Assembly (NCBI RefSeq): GCF_003688405.1 | Contig: NZ_REFC01000015.1 | Span: 268,914 to 332,913, forward strand | DNA from: Ulvibacter antarcticus | GTDB lineage: Bacteria > Bacteroidota > Bacteroidia > Flavobacteriales > Flavobacteriaceae | Direction: 5' to 3' | DNA length: 64,000 nt | Program-made: the position numbers and the translations under genes | The notes under the pieces: model-generated | Seen by the model: only the letters and a program-made list of their open reading frames with translations | Databases searched by the model: none | Told to the model about the DNA's origin: nothing | In this document: positions 1 through 8,776 of the stretch, piece after piece | Layout of the letters: every line of letters starts with the position of its first letter | Position numbering within the stretch: position 1 is the first letter of the stretch

Positions 1-986
1 AGTACAGAAATAAAAACGATTGGAACATCTGTGAAAGGTTCGCATTGCTGACGAATATACTTTTCAAAATCTTTTACTGTCTGATTGTCTTTCTCAACCA
101 AATCCCATTTATTGGCCAAAATCACAACACCTTTATTGTTTCGGTGTGCCAACCAAAAAATACTTTGCACTTGACCATCAAAACCACGGGTCGCATCGAA
201 TACCAAAATCATTACATCGCAATGCTCAATTGCACGAATAGATCTCATCACCGAGTAAAACTCTAAATCCTCTTTAACTTTACTTTTCTTTCGAATCCCT
301 GCCGTATCGACCAAATTGAATTCAAATCCGAAGCGATTGTATTTGGTATCAATACTATCTCTGGTAGTACCAGCTATATCGGTAACTATATATCGATCTT
401 CACCAATAAGTGCATTGATAAAGGAAGATTTTCCTGCATTAGGACGACCTACTACGGCAAATCGAGGCAAGGTCTCCTCTTCCCTCTCTATTTGTTCCGG
501 AAGGATTTTTACTAATTCATCCAGTAAATCACCTGTACCACTACCATTAATACTAGACAGCGTAAAATATTTATCGAATCCAAGATTATAAAACTCCAGG
601 GCATCATTAGTACGGGATGCGCTGTCCACTTTATTTACCGCAAGTAATACAGGTTTCCTAGACTTCCGAAGCAACTTCGCAACATCCTGATCCATTCCCG
701 TAATACCGCTTTCAACCTCAACCATAAAGATGATCGCATCGGCCTCGCCTATCGCAAGTTCTACCTGCTTATCAATCTCCGATTCGAACACATCGTCACT
801 CCCCAAAACATATCCACCGGTATCAATTACAGAGAACTCTTTTCCATTCCAGTCACTTTTACCGTAATGACGATCTCTGGTAACACCACTCACCGCATCA
901 ACAATCGCTTCTCTACGTTCTATTAAACGGTTAAAAAGCGTTGATTTCCCAACATTTGGCCTTCCTACAATTGCAACAATACTCAT
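1..986 (-). CDS. der: Ribosome-assembly GTPase Der (EngA), C-terminus cut by window edge
   Basis: The reading frame starts with ATG at 984-986 and runs off the left edge, so about 328 residues are visible and the C-terminal KH-like domain is mostly missing. Two tandem GTPase domains are seen. The first has P-loop GRPNVGKST near the N-terminus, DTGG and NKVD. The second has [13 protein letters not shown] and NKWD. This double-G-domain order is diagnostic of Der, which acts in maturation of the 50S ribosomal subunit. The final 40 or so visible residues belong to the second G domain. Era, another ribosome-assembly GTPase, lies 3 kb away on the same strand but is not obviously co-transcribed with it. 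Confidence 0.97.
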   Translation of the reverse strand, partial: MSIVAIVGRPNVGKSTLFNRLIERREAIVDAVSGVTRDRHYGKSDWNGKEFSVIDTGGYVLGSDDVFESEIDKQVELAIGEADAIIFMVEVESGITGMDQDVAKLLRKSRKPVLLAVNKVDSASRTNDALEFYNLGFDKYFTLSSINGSGTGDLLDELVKILPEQIEREEETLPRFAVVGRPNAGKSSFINALIGEDRYIVTDIAGTTRDSIDTKYNRFGFEFNLVDTAGIRKKSKVKEDLEFYSVMRSIRAIEHCDVMILVFDATRGFDGQVQSIFWLAHRNNKGVVILANKWDLVEKDNQTVKDFEKYIRQQCEPFTDVPIVFISV

Positions 987-1064
987 TTTATTTTCTCTTT
1001 AAAGGTGCAAAAGTACTGCTTTTAAATGGTAGTTAGAGACTTTGAAACTCAGAAACTTTAAGTG

Positions 1065-1832
1065 TTAGGGTTTTTGCTGAAAACATGCAACGAGCATATC
1101 ATATAATTCAGGATGTTTTCTTCGGAAGAGATCCGGACGCTCGAAAAAATATTCCGAAGCTACCGCAAAAAATTCTGCCTGATTCGTGCTCCCATATTTT
1201 CGAATATCAGATTCATTATTATTAATAGCCTCCATTTCAGAATGCATTAATTCAAGCCATGGCGTAATGTACTGTCGCTTTAGTAAGCGCTCTGGCACTC
1301 CATCAGTTTCCCCATCCATCTTATCGATAAGATGGACAAACTCATGCAAGGGCGTATTGTTCTTATCGGTGTCATTTTCAAATCCCAAATAAACGGCCTT
1401 TCGGGAAAGTATCATCTGGTTCTCAAATCGACCGGAGCCCACTAAACCTGCAATGATCTTAGATTCTCCACTGACCTCAAATTCAAGATCGCCATCAAAA
1501 TTATCGGGATACAAAATAATACCACTAAGATTATTATAATGCCATTCCTTAAATCCGAACACAGGAATAACTGCACTTGCCGCTATAAGTACTCTATCTG
1601 TATCTTCTACAGTCAATTTTACGCCTTCAATGTGTACTTCACTTAGAAAAAGCATCATGCGTTTTTGAAAAATCTTTTGATTCACTTTGGAAAGATCGCG
1701 GTAGAAATGGACCTTTTCAATTAATATTGCATGCCAATTTTCAGGAAATGCTTTCACCGATTTTTTCCTCAATAATCGAAAGGCGTAAATCGCAAAAAGC
1801 ACTAACCCAATAAATAAAATACCATAGATCAT
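1065..1832 (-). CDS. MtfA-like zinc metallopeptidase (M90 family)
   Basis: This 255-residue protein has one N-terminal membrane segment (about residues 2-20) followed by basic residues. The rest is a single domain with HEFVH at residues 163-167 (zinc ligands H163 and H167, catalytic E164). A downstream NQAEFFAVASEYFF helix (about 218-231) probably supplies the third ligand. This arrangement matches the MtfA/M90 family, soluble aminopeptidase-like proteins of which E. coli MtfA binds the repressor Mlc. The N-terminal membrane anchor is typical of Bacteroidota members, where no Mlc partner is known, so the substrate is unknown. It is transcribed alone, 78 bp from der. Confidence 0.85.
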   Translation of the reverse strand: MIYGILFIGLVLFAIYAFRLLRKKSVKAFPENWHAILIEKVHFYRDLSKVNQKIFQKRMMLFLSEVHIEGVKLTVEDTDRVLIAASAVIPVFGFKEWHYNNLSGIILYPDNFDGDLEFEVSGESKIIAGLVGSGRFENQMILSRKAVYLGFENDTDKNNTPLHEFVHLIDKMDGETDGVPERLLKRQYITPWLELMHSEMEAINNNESDIRKYGSTNQAEFFAVASEYFFERPDLFRRKHPELYDMLVACFQQKP

Positions 1833-2040
1833 AGGAAAGGTTTGTTAATTAGTGTGCAGAGATATATTCAAAATTTCTATTCTACTCGATAAAATTTTTA
1901 ACTCGCTATTGGTCATTGAAAATCATTCGAAGTGATATAGTTCTCGATTCTCCTAAAGTTTCGAGGGTCAAAATCCCTTTTAGCCATTTTGAAATCACTT
2001 CTTCTCGATTGAAGATTCATCAAAATATCAAATCGTCTTC

Positions 2041-3978
2041 TTAATTTTCAGTATTTACCCAAACATCATTTAAGACATTTACATCGGGCACTTGCTTTTT
2101 TGGATCAAATTCAACGCGCTGTATAATTTTTGAAGTAGGCAAAAAGTGAGCCCATTGATCTCCTTTTTGCCAAATTTCAACCGGCAGATCAATCATTTCA
2201 GAAGAACCATCAGCATACGTAACATTGAGTAGAACGGGCATTGGGAAATCTGTTTCATTAGTTAAAATAATGCTGTAACCGCCGGTTTCCTTTTTCACAT
2301 CAGTTACCGCAATATCAATGTTTTTATTTCCATAAAACCACCCTTTCCAATACCATGACAGATTCTCGCCCGCTACATTTTCCATATGGTTAAAAAAATC
2401 ATTGGGTTGTGGATGTTTATACGCCCAGGTTTTAATATAAGATTGGAAAGCATTATCGAAACGCTCAGGTCCTAAAATATATTCACGTAAAACTATAAGC
2501 CCTACTGCCGGTTTATAATATCCAACATAAGCCAAGTTCATAGAACCACTCACGTCGGGATACACGTCAATACCTTCTCTGTGTTCCCAATTTAAATAGC
2601 GTATAATTGATCGGATTGGCCTATTCGAGGATGAATATTCCCCTTTATTGAATGCATTTGTGCTGTAATAATTTATAAAGGTGTTAAACCCTTCATCCAT
2701 CCAAGCATATCTTCTTTCGTTAGAACCAACAATCATTGGAAACCAATTGTGCCCAAACTCGTGATCGGTTACACCCCACAAATCATCTCTAGTGCTTTTC
2801 CAACTACAAAAGCTAACTCCCGGGTATTCCATCCCTCCTACCTCGGAAGCGACATTAATAGCAGTTGGATATGGATATTGAAAATACGTCTGTGAGTAAT
2901 ATTCTATCGATGCTTTGGTATATTCAGTAGAACGTGACCAGGCGTTAGAACCATTACTTTCTATAGGATATACCGACTGTGCCAGCGATTTTTTTCCATT
3001 CGCCAGATTAATTTTCGCGGCGTCCCATATAAAGCCTTTAGATGAAGCAAAAGCAACATCACGAGTATTTTCCATCTTAAAACGCCAGGTTGAGCTCCCT
3101 GAGTTTTTTAGCCTTGTAGTTTTTTGACCAACTTCCTCCGGACTAATAATAAATACCGTTTTATCGCTTTTTGACGCATCGTTCAATCGGTCCCGTTGTG
3201 TTTTAGTGAGCACCTCTTCAGGGTTTACTAATTCTCCAGAACCAACTACAATATGATCGAAAGGAACAGTTATAGCATATTCATAATTTCCATAGTCGCA
3301 ATAGAACTCACCTGCTCCTAAGTAAGGCTCCACATTCCATCCTACTACATCGTCAAAAACAGCAACTCTCGGATACCATTGCGCAATGGAGTAGATTGTT
3401 CCGTTTTGAGTATCCAATCTACCCATACGGTCCATTCCTTTTACTGGAATTTTATATACGAAATCCATACTGATCGTCGCCTTTCCGCCTTTTCCTTGTA
3501 ATGGTTCATCGAAAAATACTTGCATACGAGTGTCATTTATCAATGATTTTGTCGAAACACCCTTATTTACCTTGGCTGAAAGATTTGAAATTGTATATCC
3601 TCCATCGACATCACCATTATAACGGTTACCTTCCACAGGCGTAGTTAAAGTCCCTCGAGAGTTCAAGGTGAATCTATTCTGTTCAAGGTAAAGCCACACA
3701 AAGTCAAGATCTTCCGGACTGTTATTTGTATACATAAGGCTTAGCTTTCCCGTAATAGTTTGTTTTTGATCATCTAGAGTGGCTTCAATTTTATAGTCGG
3801 CACTGTTTTGCCAATATTCAGGCCCAGGCTTACCTGAAGCTGTTCTATAAACAGATCCCTGTCGATAGGTAAAATCATTAAATAATTGCTGATTATCTTC
3901 AATAACGGCTTGCGAATAACTAAAAGTAGTAACAAAAAACACAAGGCCTAAGATCACTTTAAACGGACCGTAGTTCAT
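2041..3978 (-). CDS. Secreted M1-family (gluzincin) metallopeptidase
   Basis: A 645-residue protein with an N-terminal signal peptide (hydrophobic segment about 5-22). The M1 aminopeptidase signature is complete: the exopeptidase-like GGMEYPG motif lies upstream of H406-E-F-G-H410, followed by the third zinc ligand E429 after 18 residues in WMDEGFN. A tyrosine-containing C-terminal catalytic part and a short beta-rich tail follow. M1 enzymes remove N-terminal residues from peptides, and the signal peptide places this one in the periplasm or outside the cell. It is monocistronic, with an exact TAnnTTTG -7-like element about 70 bp upstream. Sequence alone does not give substrate preference. Confidence 0.92.
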   Translation of the reverse strand: MNYGPFKVILGLVFFVTTFSYSQAVIEDNQQLFNDFTYRQGSVYRTASGKPGPEYWQNSADYKIEATLDDQKQTITGKLSLMYTNNSPEDLDFVWLYLEQNRFTLNSRGTLTTPVEGNRYNGDVDGGYTISNLSAKVNKGVSTKSLINDTRMQVFFDEPLQGKGGKATISMDFVYKIPVKGMDRMGRLDTQNGTIYSIAQWYPRVAVFDDVVGWNVEPYLGAGEFYCDYGNYEYAITVPFDHIVVGSGELVNPEEVLTKTQRDRLNDASKSDKTVFIISPEEVGQKTTRLKNSGSSTWRFKMENTRDVAFASSKGFIWDAAKINLANGKKSLAQSVYPIESNGSNAWSRSTEYTKASIEYYSQTYFQYPYPTAINVASEVGGMEYPGVSFCSWKSTRDDLWGVTDHEFGHNWFPMIVGSNERRYAWMDEGFNTFINYYSTNAFNKGEYSSSNRPIRSIIRYLNWEHREGIDVYPDVSGSMNLAYVGYYKPAVGLIVLREYILGPERFDNAFQSYIKTWAYKHPQPNDFFNHMENVAGENLSWYWKGWFYGNKNIDIAVTDVKKETGGYSIILTNETDFPMPVLLNVTYADGSSEMIDLPVEIWQKGDQWAHFLPTSKIIQRVEFDPKKQVPDVNVLNDVWVNTEN

Positions 3979-4044
3979 AAGAATTTAAATTTAAAATACA
4001 GGCTAAAGTAATTAATGCAGATGAATATCTGAGTTAAGAAGATG

Positions 4045-4052
4045 CAAATTTA
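4045..4052 (-). promoter_or_regulatory. Candidate Bacteroidota -7 element of the M1 peptidase
   Basis: The minus strand reads TAAATTTG, an exact match to the Bacteroidota -7 consensus TAnnTTTG, 66 bp upstream of the ATG. No TTG is seen at the expected -33 spacing, so this is a weak call. Confidence 0.3.
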
Positions 4053-4258
4053 TAGTAGATTGAAAATAGCTTTTAGCAGGAATTAATTTGAAGCTGACTC
4101 ACTACCTATGAACATAATAATATTCCATATCCTGAGAATTCAGTCTGCCACGACAAATATTTTATTCGACAGTTAAATTTGCTTCAGAAAGAAGCGTTAT
4201 TTTAGACCATTCGAGGGTATAAAATTCTGAAATCCCAATATTTTCTCTTTTTTATTAC

Positions 4259-5143
4259 CTACTGATTATACCCAAAACGCTTCAACTGTCGAGAATCATT
4301 TCGCCAGTTTTTATTAACCTTCACATATAATTCGATGTGAATTTGCTTTCCGAAGAACTTTTCCAAATCCTTACGAGCTTCAATGCCAACCCATTTAATG
4401 GCCTGTCCTTTATGCCCAATAATAATCCCTTTTTGCGTCTCACGCTCTACCATAATAACAGAACGGATTCGGATGATATCATCATCTTCAAAAAACTCTT
4501 CAGTTTCAATCTCTACCGAATATGGAATCTCCTTTTTGTATTGCATTAATATTTTCTCGCGAATTGCTTCGTTTACAAAAAAGCGTTCAGGTTTATCGGT
4601 AAGCTGGTCTTTTGGGTAGAAAGGCGGAGAGACCGGAAGCAATTCAATAATTCGTTTAAATACTTCAGTTACACCAAAGTTCTGAAGCGCAGAGATCGCA
4701 AATACCTCAGCATTCGGAACTTTTTCCTGCCAGAGTTGTAACCCTTCAGCAAGCAATGCTTCATTGCCTAGATCAATCTTGTTGATCAATAAAAGCACAG
4801 GAATCTTTGCATTGGTAATTCGGTTAAAAAAGGCTTCATCTTTCAACTCCTTTTCTCCCAACTCGACCAGATACAATAGCACATCTGCATCGTCGAAAGC
4901 CGATTTTACAAAGTCCATCATGCTCTCCTGAAGCTGATATGAAGGTTTTATAATTCCCGGGGTATCACTTAATACCACCTGAAAATCATCTCCGTTTACG
5001 ATTCCTAAAATTCTGTGACGTGTTGTTTGCGCTTTAGAAGTAATTATTGATAATCGCTCCCCTACAAAAGCATTCATAAGGGTACTCTTTCCTACATTGG
5101 GATTACCTATAATATTTACAAATCCGGCCTTGTGTTCCTGCAT
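4259..5143 (-). CDS. era: Ribosome-assembly GTPase Era
   Basis: A 294-residue protein of normal Era length. The single GTPase domain has GNPNVGKST (G1, near residue 12), a TTRHR switch region, DTPG (G3), NKID (G4) and SAL (G5). A C-terminal KH domain (about 200-290) includes the GHKGQAIK loop. Era binds the 3' end of 16S rRNA and helps mature the 30S subunit. The upstream gap of 280 bp to the M1 peptidase gene and the 32 bp gap to the anti-sigma-like gene leave the operon structure open. Confidence 0.98.
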   Translation of the reverse strand: MQEHKAGFVNIIGNPNVGKSTLMNAFVGERLSIITSKAQTTRHRILGIVNGDDFQVVLSDTPGIIKPSYQLQESMMDFVKSAFDDADVLLYLVELGEKELKDEAFFNRITNAKIPVLLLINKIDLGNEALLAEGLQLWQEKVPNAEVFAISALQNFGVTEVFKRIIELLPVSPPFYPKDQLTDKPERFFVNEAIREKILMQYKKEIPYSVEIETEEFFEDDDIIRIRSVIMVERETQKGIIIGHKGQAIKWVGIEARKDLEKFFGKQIHIELYVKVNKNWRNDSRQLKRFGYNQ

Positions 5144-5175
5144 TCTTATGTTTTATTGAAGCAGCAAAAGTACGG

Positions 5176-5937
5176 CTATTTTAGCTTCTTCAGTAATTTT
5201 TGTGCTTTCTTATACATTTCGGCATCTTCAGGAATTTGCTTTAATAGTTCCATACTCTCCATATTTTTCTCCTGTTTCAATTTGCTTAGAGCATGGTGCC
5301 AAACCGCCTGATATTTGAATGCTGAATTCTCTTCGGAAAGCGTTTCAAAAATCGCATCAGCCTTTTCAAAGAAATTGGTTTCTAACAGTGAGATTGCATA
5401 GTATAATTGATATTCGGTATTTGTAGAATCTTTTAGCGTAAGGCTTTCAAAATACACGCTAGCATCCTTAAAATTACGCTCATTAAAGGCATTCTCAGCA
5501 TTATTTATAAGTTCATCGCCCTCTCCTCTCATCGTCAAACTTACAGCATCATATTGATTGTAGTCTCCAAAAGTTGGAGTCGAAAACTGATTGAACAAAG
5601 TCATTCCTATAAGTAGCATCACACTGGCTGCAATTGCATATTGCCAAGGCTTAAAGCTTCTCACAATTGTTTTTTCTTCGGAAGTCGTTTCGGTTTCAGT
5701 AACCGATTCTTTACTGAAATGTTTTTCTGAAATTTGCTTCAGATTTTCCTTGAATGCTAATGTAGCTTCTTCATGTTCGAATTTATGTTCCAAATAAGAC
5801 GAAAATTCTTTATAAGTCTCAAACGACTTCCGAAGCGATTCGTCCGTAGACAATTGTGCTTCAAAAGTGAGACGTTCTTCAGTGCTCATTTCTTCCGAAA
5901 GGTACTCTTCAAATGCTATGTAATTTTGCTCTTCCAT
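5176..5937 (-). CDS. Anti-sigma-factor-like membrane protein with TPR region
   Basis: A 253-residue protein with an acidic helical N-terminal domain (1-90), one membrane helix near residues 98-116, and a C-terminal extracytoplasmic region with two or three TPR-like helical pairs (about 140-253, for example NNAENAFNERNFKDAS). It lies 2 bp downstream of the ECF sigma gene, the usual place of a cognate anti-sigma factor. The zinc-binding HxxxCxxC motif of ZAS-type anti-sigmas is absent, so membership rests on layout and context. The TPR part outside the membrane could be the signal-sensing or regulator-binding surface. Confidence 0.7.
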   Translation of the reverse strand: MEEQNYIAFEEYLSEEMSTEERLTFEAQLSTDESLRKSFETYKEFSSYLEHKFEHEEATLAFKENLKQISEKHFSKESVTETETTSEEKTIVRSFKPWQYAIAASVMLLIGMTLFNQFSTPTFGDYNQYDAVSLTMRGEGDELINNAENAFNERNFKDASVYFESLTLKDSTNTEYQLYYAISLLETNFFEKADAIFETLSEENSAFKYQAVWHHALSKLKQEKNMESMELLKQIPEDAEMYKKAQKLLKKLK

Positions 5938-5939
5938 TA

Positions 5940-6524
5940 CTACAGGGATTTAATGTGTAAATACTGCGGCGATTCCTGCGCCATTTTGGTCAATTGCCCA
6001 ATACATAATGATTTTTTCTTGCGAGCATAAGCGTAGGAAATTCCCAACGCAGCTGCTACCTCCTCCATCGACTTAATTTCAAAAGTCTTGGCCAGTAATT
6101 CCTGGCAAGCCTTTCCTAATTTTTTAAACAACTCATCAAACAATGTCTGTTTTTCGTCGAAGACCTCGGTATCAAGAACCATTTCTTGTACGGGTTCATC
6201 TGTAGATACAATCTCTTCATTAATTGTTACCTCTTTATTAGAAGATTTTTTTAATTCATTTAACCAACGCCGCTTACACAACAGAAAAAAGTAGGCGTCA
6301 AACGGACACGTTAACTGTAGATCTTTTTCGGTCGCCTGATGATAAATGGTAACGATCACATCCTGAACGACATCCTGTGCCCGGTCATGATCCCCGCTGT
6401 TCTGTCTAATATAGTTAACCACCTTGGGTACAAACTTATCATAGATCGCTTGTATTATAAAGGAGTTGTTTTTTGCAAGACCATCAATATACTTCTGGTC
6501 TTCGTGTACTTTTTTTTCGCTCAT
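5940..6524 (-). CDS. ECF-type RNA polymerase sigma factor
   Basis: A 194-residue protein with sigma region 2 (about 20-95, including the helix with AQDVVQDVIVTIYH) and a region 4 helix-turn-helix near the C-terminus (MEEVAAALGISYAYARKKK). Length and two-domain layout fit extracytoplasmic-function sigma-70 factors. It is the first gene of a two-gene unit with the anti-sigma-like protein and is divergent from the lipoprotein gene starting at 6668. The shared 143 bp gap carries a perfect 7-bp inverted repeat. A natural inference is that this sigma controls the divergent lipoprotein/PKD/CHAT genes, but no promoter match was demonstrated. Confidence 0.92.
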   Translation of the reverse strand: MSEKKVHEDQKYIDGLAKNNSFIIQAIYDKFVPKVVNYIRQNSGDHDRAQDVVQDVIVTIYHQATEKDLQLTCPFDAYFFLLCKRRWLNELKKSSNKEVTINEEIVSTDEPVQEMVLDTEVFDEKQTLFDELFKKLGKACQELLAKTFEIKSMEEVAAALGISYAYARKKKSLCIGQLTKMAQESPQYLHIKSL

Positions 6525-6604
6525 GGAAGCCTAATTTCACTACTAAAGTAAAAAAAAATAAGACGGGAGGGTAACAAAATTTAAGATGTCTTTATATAAG
6601 GGTG

Positions 6605-6627
6605 TAGCAGCAAAAAAATAGCTGCTA
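6605..6627. promoter_or_regulatory. Inverted repeat in the divergent sigma/lipoprotein promoter region
   Basis: TAGCAGC (6605-6611) and GCTGCTA (6621-6627) form a perfect 7-bp inverted repeat around an A-rich 9-nt spacer, about midway between two divergent start codons. It could be an operator, or a hairpin in the 5' leader of the gene at 6668. Confidence 0.4.
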
Positions 6628-6667
6628 AAAACAAAAAAATAATTTTAAACAATAAAACTTAGAAATC

Positions 6668-7642
6668 ATGAGAACAGTTAAACAAATTTTTGGAATCGCC
6701 TTATTAGCAGCAACGACTTTAACAAGTTGTTCAAAAGACAAAATCGAACCGGATGTAATTATTCCTTTAGTGTATCCATCTACACAAGATTTTAACAACA
6801 TTAAAAATCAAGCCTTAGCAGATTTAGTTCAAAACGCAACTTTCAATGCCGAGGACGGACTTAGCTTTACTTCAATTAAAGGAACTCAAGTTTTTATTAC
6901 TGCAGGATGTTTAATGCAAGGAGGTAGTCCAGCAACAGGTGCAGCCGAACTTACTTTCGTAGAAGTATTCGATAAAGCTAGTATGCTTACTGCAAATAAA
7001 GCTACAATGGGTGTGTTACCAGGTGGTGACCGAGGAATGATCATCTCTGGTGGCGAATTCTACATAAACGTAAAGCAAAATGGAAATCAGTTGGACCTTA
7101 CTTGTCCAATGAGCGTAATCATCGATGCCAGCTTAACTGGTGGTGCTGACCCTGCGATGACCTTGTGGGATGGTGATGTCGATGAAAATGGTAATATCGT
7201 GTGGAGAGAACAAGATGGTACAGGAGCAGGTGGTGTGCAAGGTGATGGAAGCGAATATTATGCGAACTTCCCAAATTTTGGATGGACAAACGTAGACCGT
7301 TTCTATAGCGATCCTAGACCTAAAACAACCTTAGGAGTAAAAGTACCTGTAGGATATGATGATGCAAACTCTGCAGTATTCCTTTCTTACGACGGAGAAG
7401 ATAACGCAATAGCAGCATTAGATACCTTCGATCATGCAACGAGTATTTTCTCAGAGCACTACGGTCAAATCCCTGTCGGACTAGAAATGCACGTGATCTT
7501 TGCTACTGAAAACGAGGGTGACTGGAGCTGGGCTATTATGGGAGTAACAGTTGCCGCAGATGATCTTTACGATTTTACTGGAGTAGCTCTTACCACAGGA
7601 TCTCAATCTCAATTAGAGGCAGCAATCCTTGCATTACCATAA
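6668..7642 (+). CDS. Lipoprotein of unknown function, paralogue of the next gene
   Basis: A 324-residue protein with a lipoprotein signal peptide: basic start, hydrophobic stretch, then a lipobox ending at C21 (LTSCS). The mature part is acidic and beta-rich. It aligns along its length with the protein at 7814-8740. Shared landmarks are an ITAGC/ISPNC Cys position, the ISGGEF/ISGGAF segment, the FPNFGWTNVDRF/FPEFGWFNIDRF block, SDPRP/NDPRP, and an IPVGLEMHVIF/LPIGLEVHIIF motif. No known domain is recognised. Two mature-region cysteines (in ITAGC and LTCP) recur in the paralogue and could form a disulfide. It faces the sigma gene and is followed by a hairpin terminator. Confidence 0.85.
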   Translation: MRTVKQIFGIALLAATTLTSCSKDKIEPDVIIPLVYPSTQDFNNIKNQALADLVQNATFNAEDGLSFTSIKGTQVFITAGCLMQGGSPATGAAELTFVEVFDKASMLTANKATMGVLPGGDRGMIISGGEFYINVKQNGNQLDLTCPMSVIIDASLTGGADPAMTLWDGDVDENGNIVWREQDGTGAGGVQGDGSEYYANFPNFGWTNVDRFYSDPRPKTTLGVKVPVGYDDANSAVFLSYDGEDNAIAALDTFDHATSIFSEHYGQIPVGLEMHVIFATENEGDWSWAIMGVTVAADDLYDFTGVALTTGSQSQLEAAILALP

Positions 7643-7690
7643 AAAATAATAGGTCTGTTGAGGAGCGGGCCTGTTTGTTGAGGAGTGTTC

Positions 7691-7723
7691 GAAAACCCCC
7701 GGAAGCAATTCTGAGGGGTTTTC
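7691..7723 (+). terminator. Hairpin terminator after the first lipoprotein gene
   Basis: GAAAACCCC (7691-7699) pairs perfectly with GGGGTTTTC (7715-7723) across a 15-nt loop, about 50 bp after the stop codon and ending in a T run. Confidence 0.65.
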
Positions 7724-7813
7724 TGCTCAAATACTGCTCCTTAGTTTAAAAAGTGTTAAATTTAATACGGAAGTAAGATTTTGATATATCGATCTTCCGA
7801 AACTCTGAAAATC

Positions 7814-8740
7814 ATGAAAAAACTTAAACTCTTATTTATAGTAGTTGTTGCCTCACTATGCTTCAATTCCTGTAGCGACTGTACAGATGAAACTGATACG
7901 CGCGCAATAACGCCATTTGATGTACCTACGCCTCAGGAATTCGAACAAATCCAAACCGATGTGTTCGATGGCATGATACAATTAGTACAAGTGGATGTCA
8001 CGAACGGATTCAACTATGTTGCCGCTAGTGGAGTAACTATTTCTATATCGCCCAACTGTCTTCAAATCAACGGCCTACCCGTGACAGGCATTGTGGATTT
8101 GGAAATTGCTGAGTTCTATGATAAGGGTGAAATGCTAATTTCAAATACTACTACTGTTGGTAATATCCCTGGTGCTGGACGAGACCTTCTAATTTCCGGA
8201 GGGGCTTTCTTTATCCGTGTTTCGCAAAATGGAGTGTTTGCTTCACTAGCTTGTTCCGGATTTATAAGCGTTCCAACTGGTATTACCGGTGGAAATGACC
8301 CTGACATGCTGCCTTTTTCAGGAAGCGTTAATGCAGCTGGAAATCTTGAATGGACTCAGATCAACGGGGAAGTCAATATCGACATCGACACTTACTATAC
8401 TCAATTCCCCGAATTTGGATGGTTTAATATTGATCGTTTTTTGAACGATCCCAGACCTACCACAGCTGTACAAGTTGCAGTGCCGCAGGAATTCAACAGC
8501 GAAAACACCCGAGTATATCTTGCCTTGCAAGGAGAACCTAATTCCCTCGCTTATCTTTATGGTGAACTGCCTATAGGACTCGAAGTACATATCATATTTC
8601 TATCTGAATCTAATGGTGATTTTAGGTATGCCGTTGAAACTCTTACTCTCGAACAGGATCAATTGGTCATATTTACAAGACAGCAAACCGAAGTAGTTAC
8701 TGCAGCCGTGCTCAAGGACCGAATTAATGCATTACCCTAA
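7814..8740 (+). CDS. Lipoprotein of unknown function, paralogue of the preceding gene
   Basis: A 308-residue protein when started at the ATG at 7814, which begins a clean lipoprotein signal (MKKLKLLFIVVV, lipobox ending FNSC). An upstream TTG at 7781 would spoil the signal peptide and is not preferred. It shares its whole architecture with the 6668 protein, including the SGG, FGW.N.DRF, DPRP and GLE.H.IF blocks, so the two arose by tandem duplication and then diverged strongly. A PKD-domain protein follows 36 bp downstream of its stop codon and is probably co-transcribed. Function is unknown; a surface or periplasmic role follows from the lipid anchor. Confidence 0.83.
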   Translation: MKKLKLLFIVVVASLCFNSCSDCTDETDTRAITPFDVPTPQEFEQIQTDVFDGMIQLVQVDVTNGFNYVAASGVTISISPNCLQINGLPVTGIVDLEIAEFYDKGEMLISNTTTVGNIPGAGRDLLISGGAFFIRVSQNGVFASLACSGFISVPTGITGGNDPDMLPFSGSVNAAGNLEWTQINGEVNIDIDTYYTQFPEFGWFNIDRFLNDPRPTTAVQVAVPQEFNSENTRVYLALQGEPNSLAYLYGELPIGLEVHIIFLSESNGDFRYAVETLTLEQDQLVIFTRQQTEVVTAAVLKDRINALP

Positions 8741-8776
8741 ACCAAAATGATGAACAAAGGCACTAACCCTCCAAAG

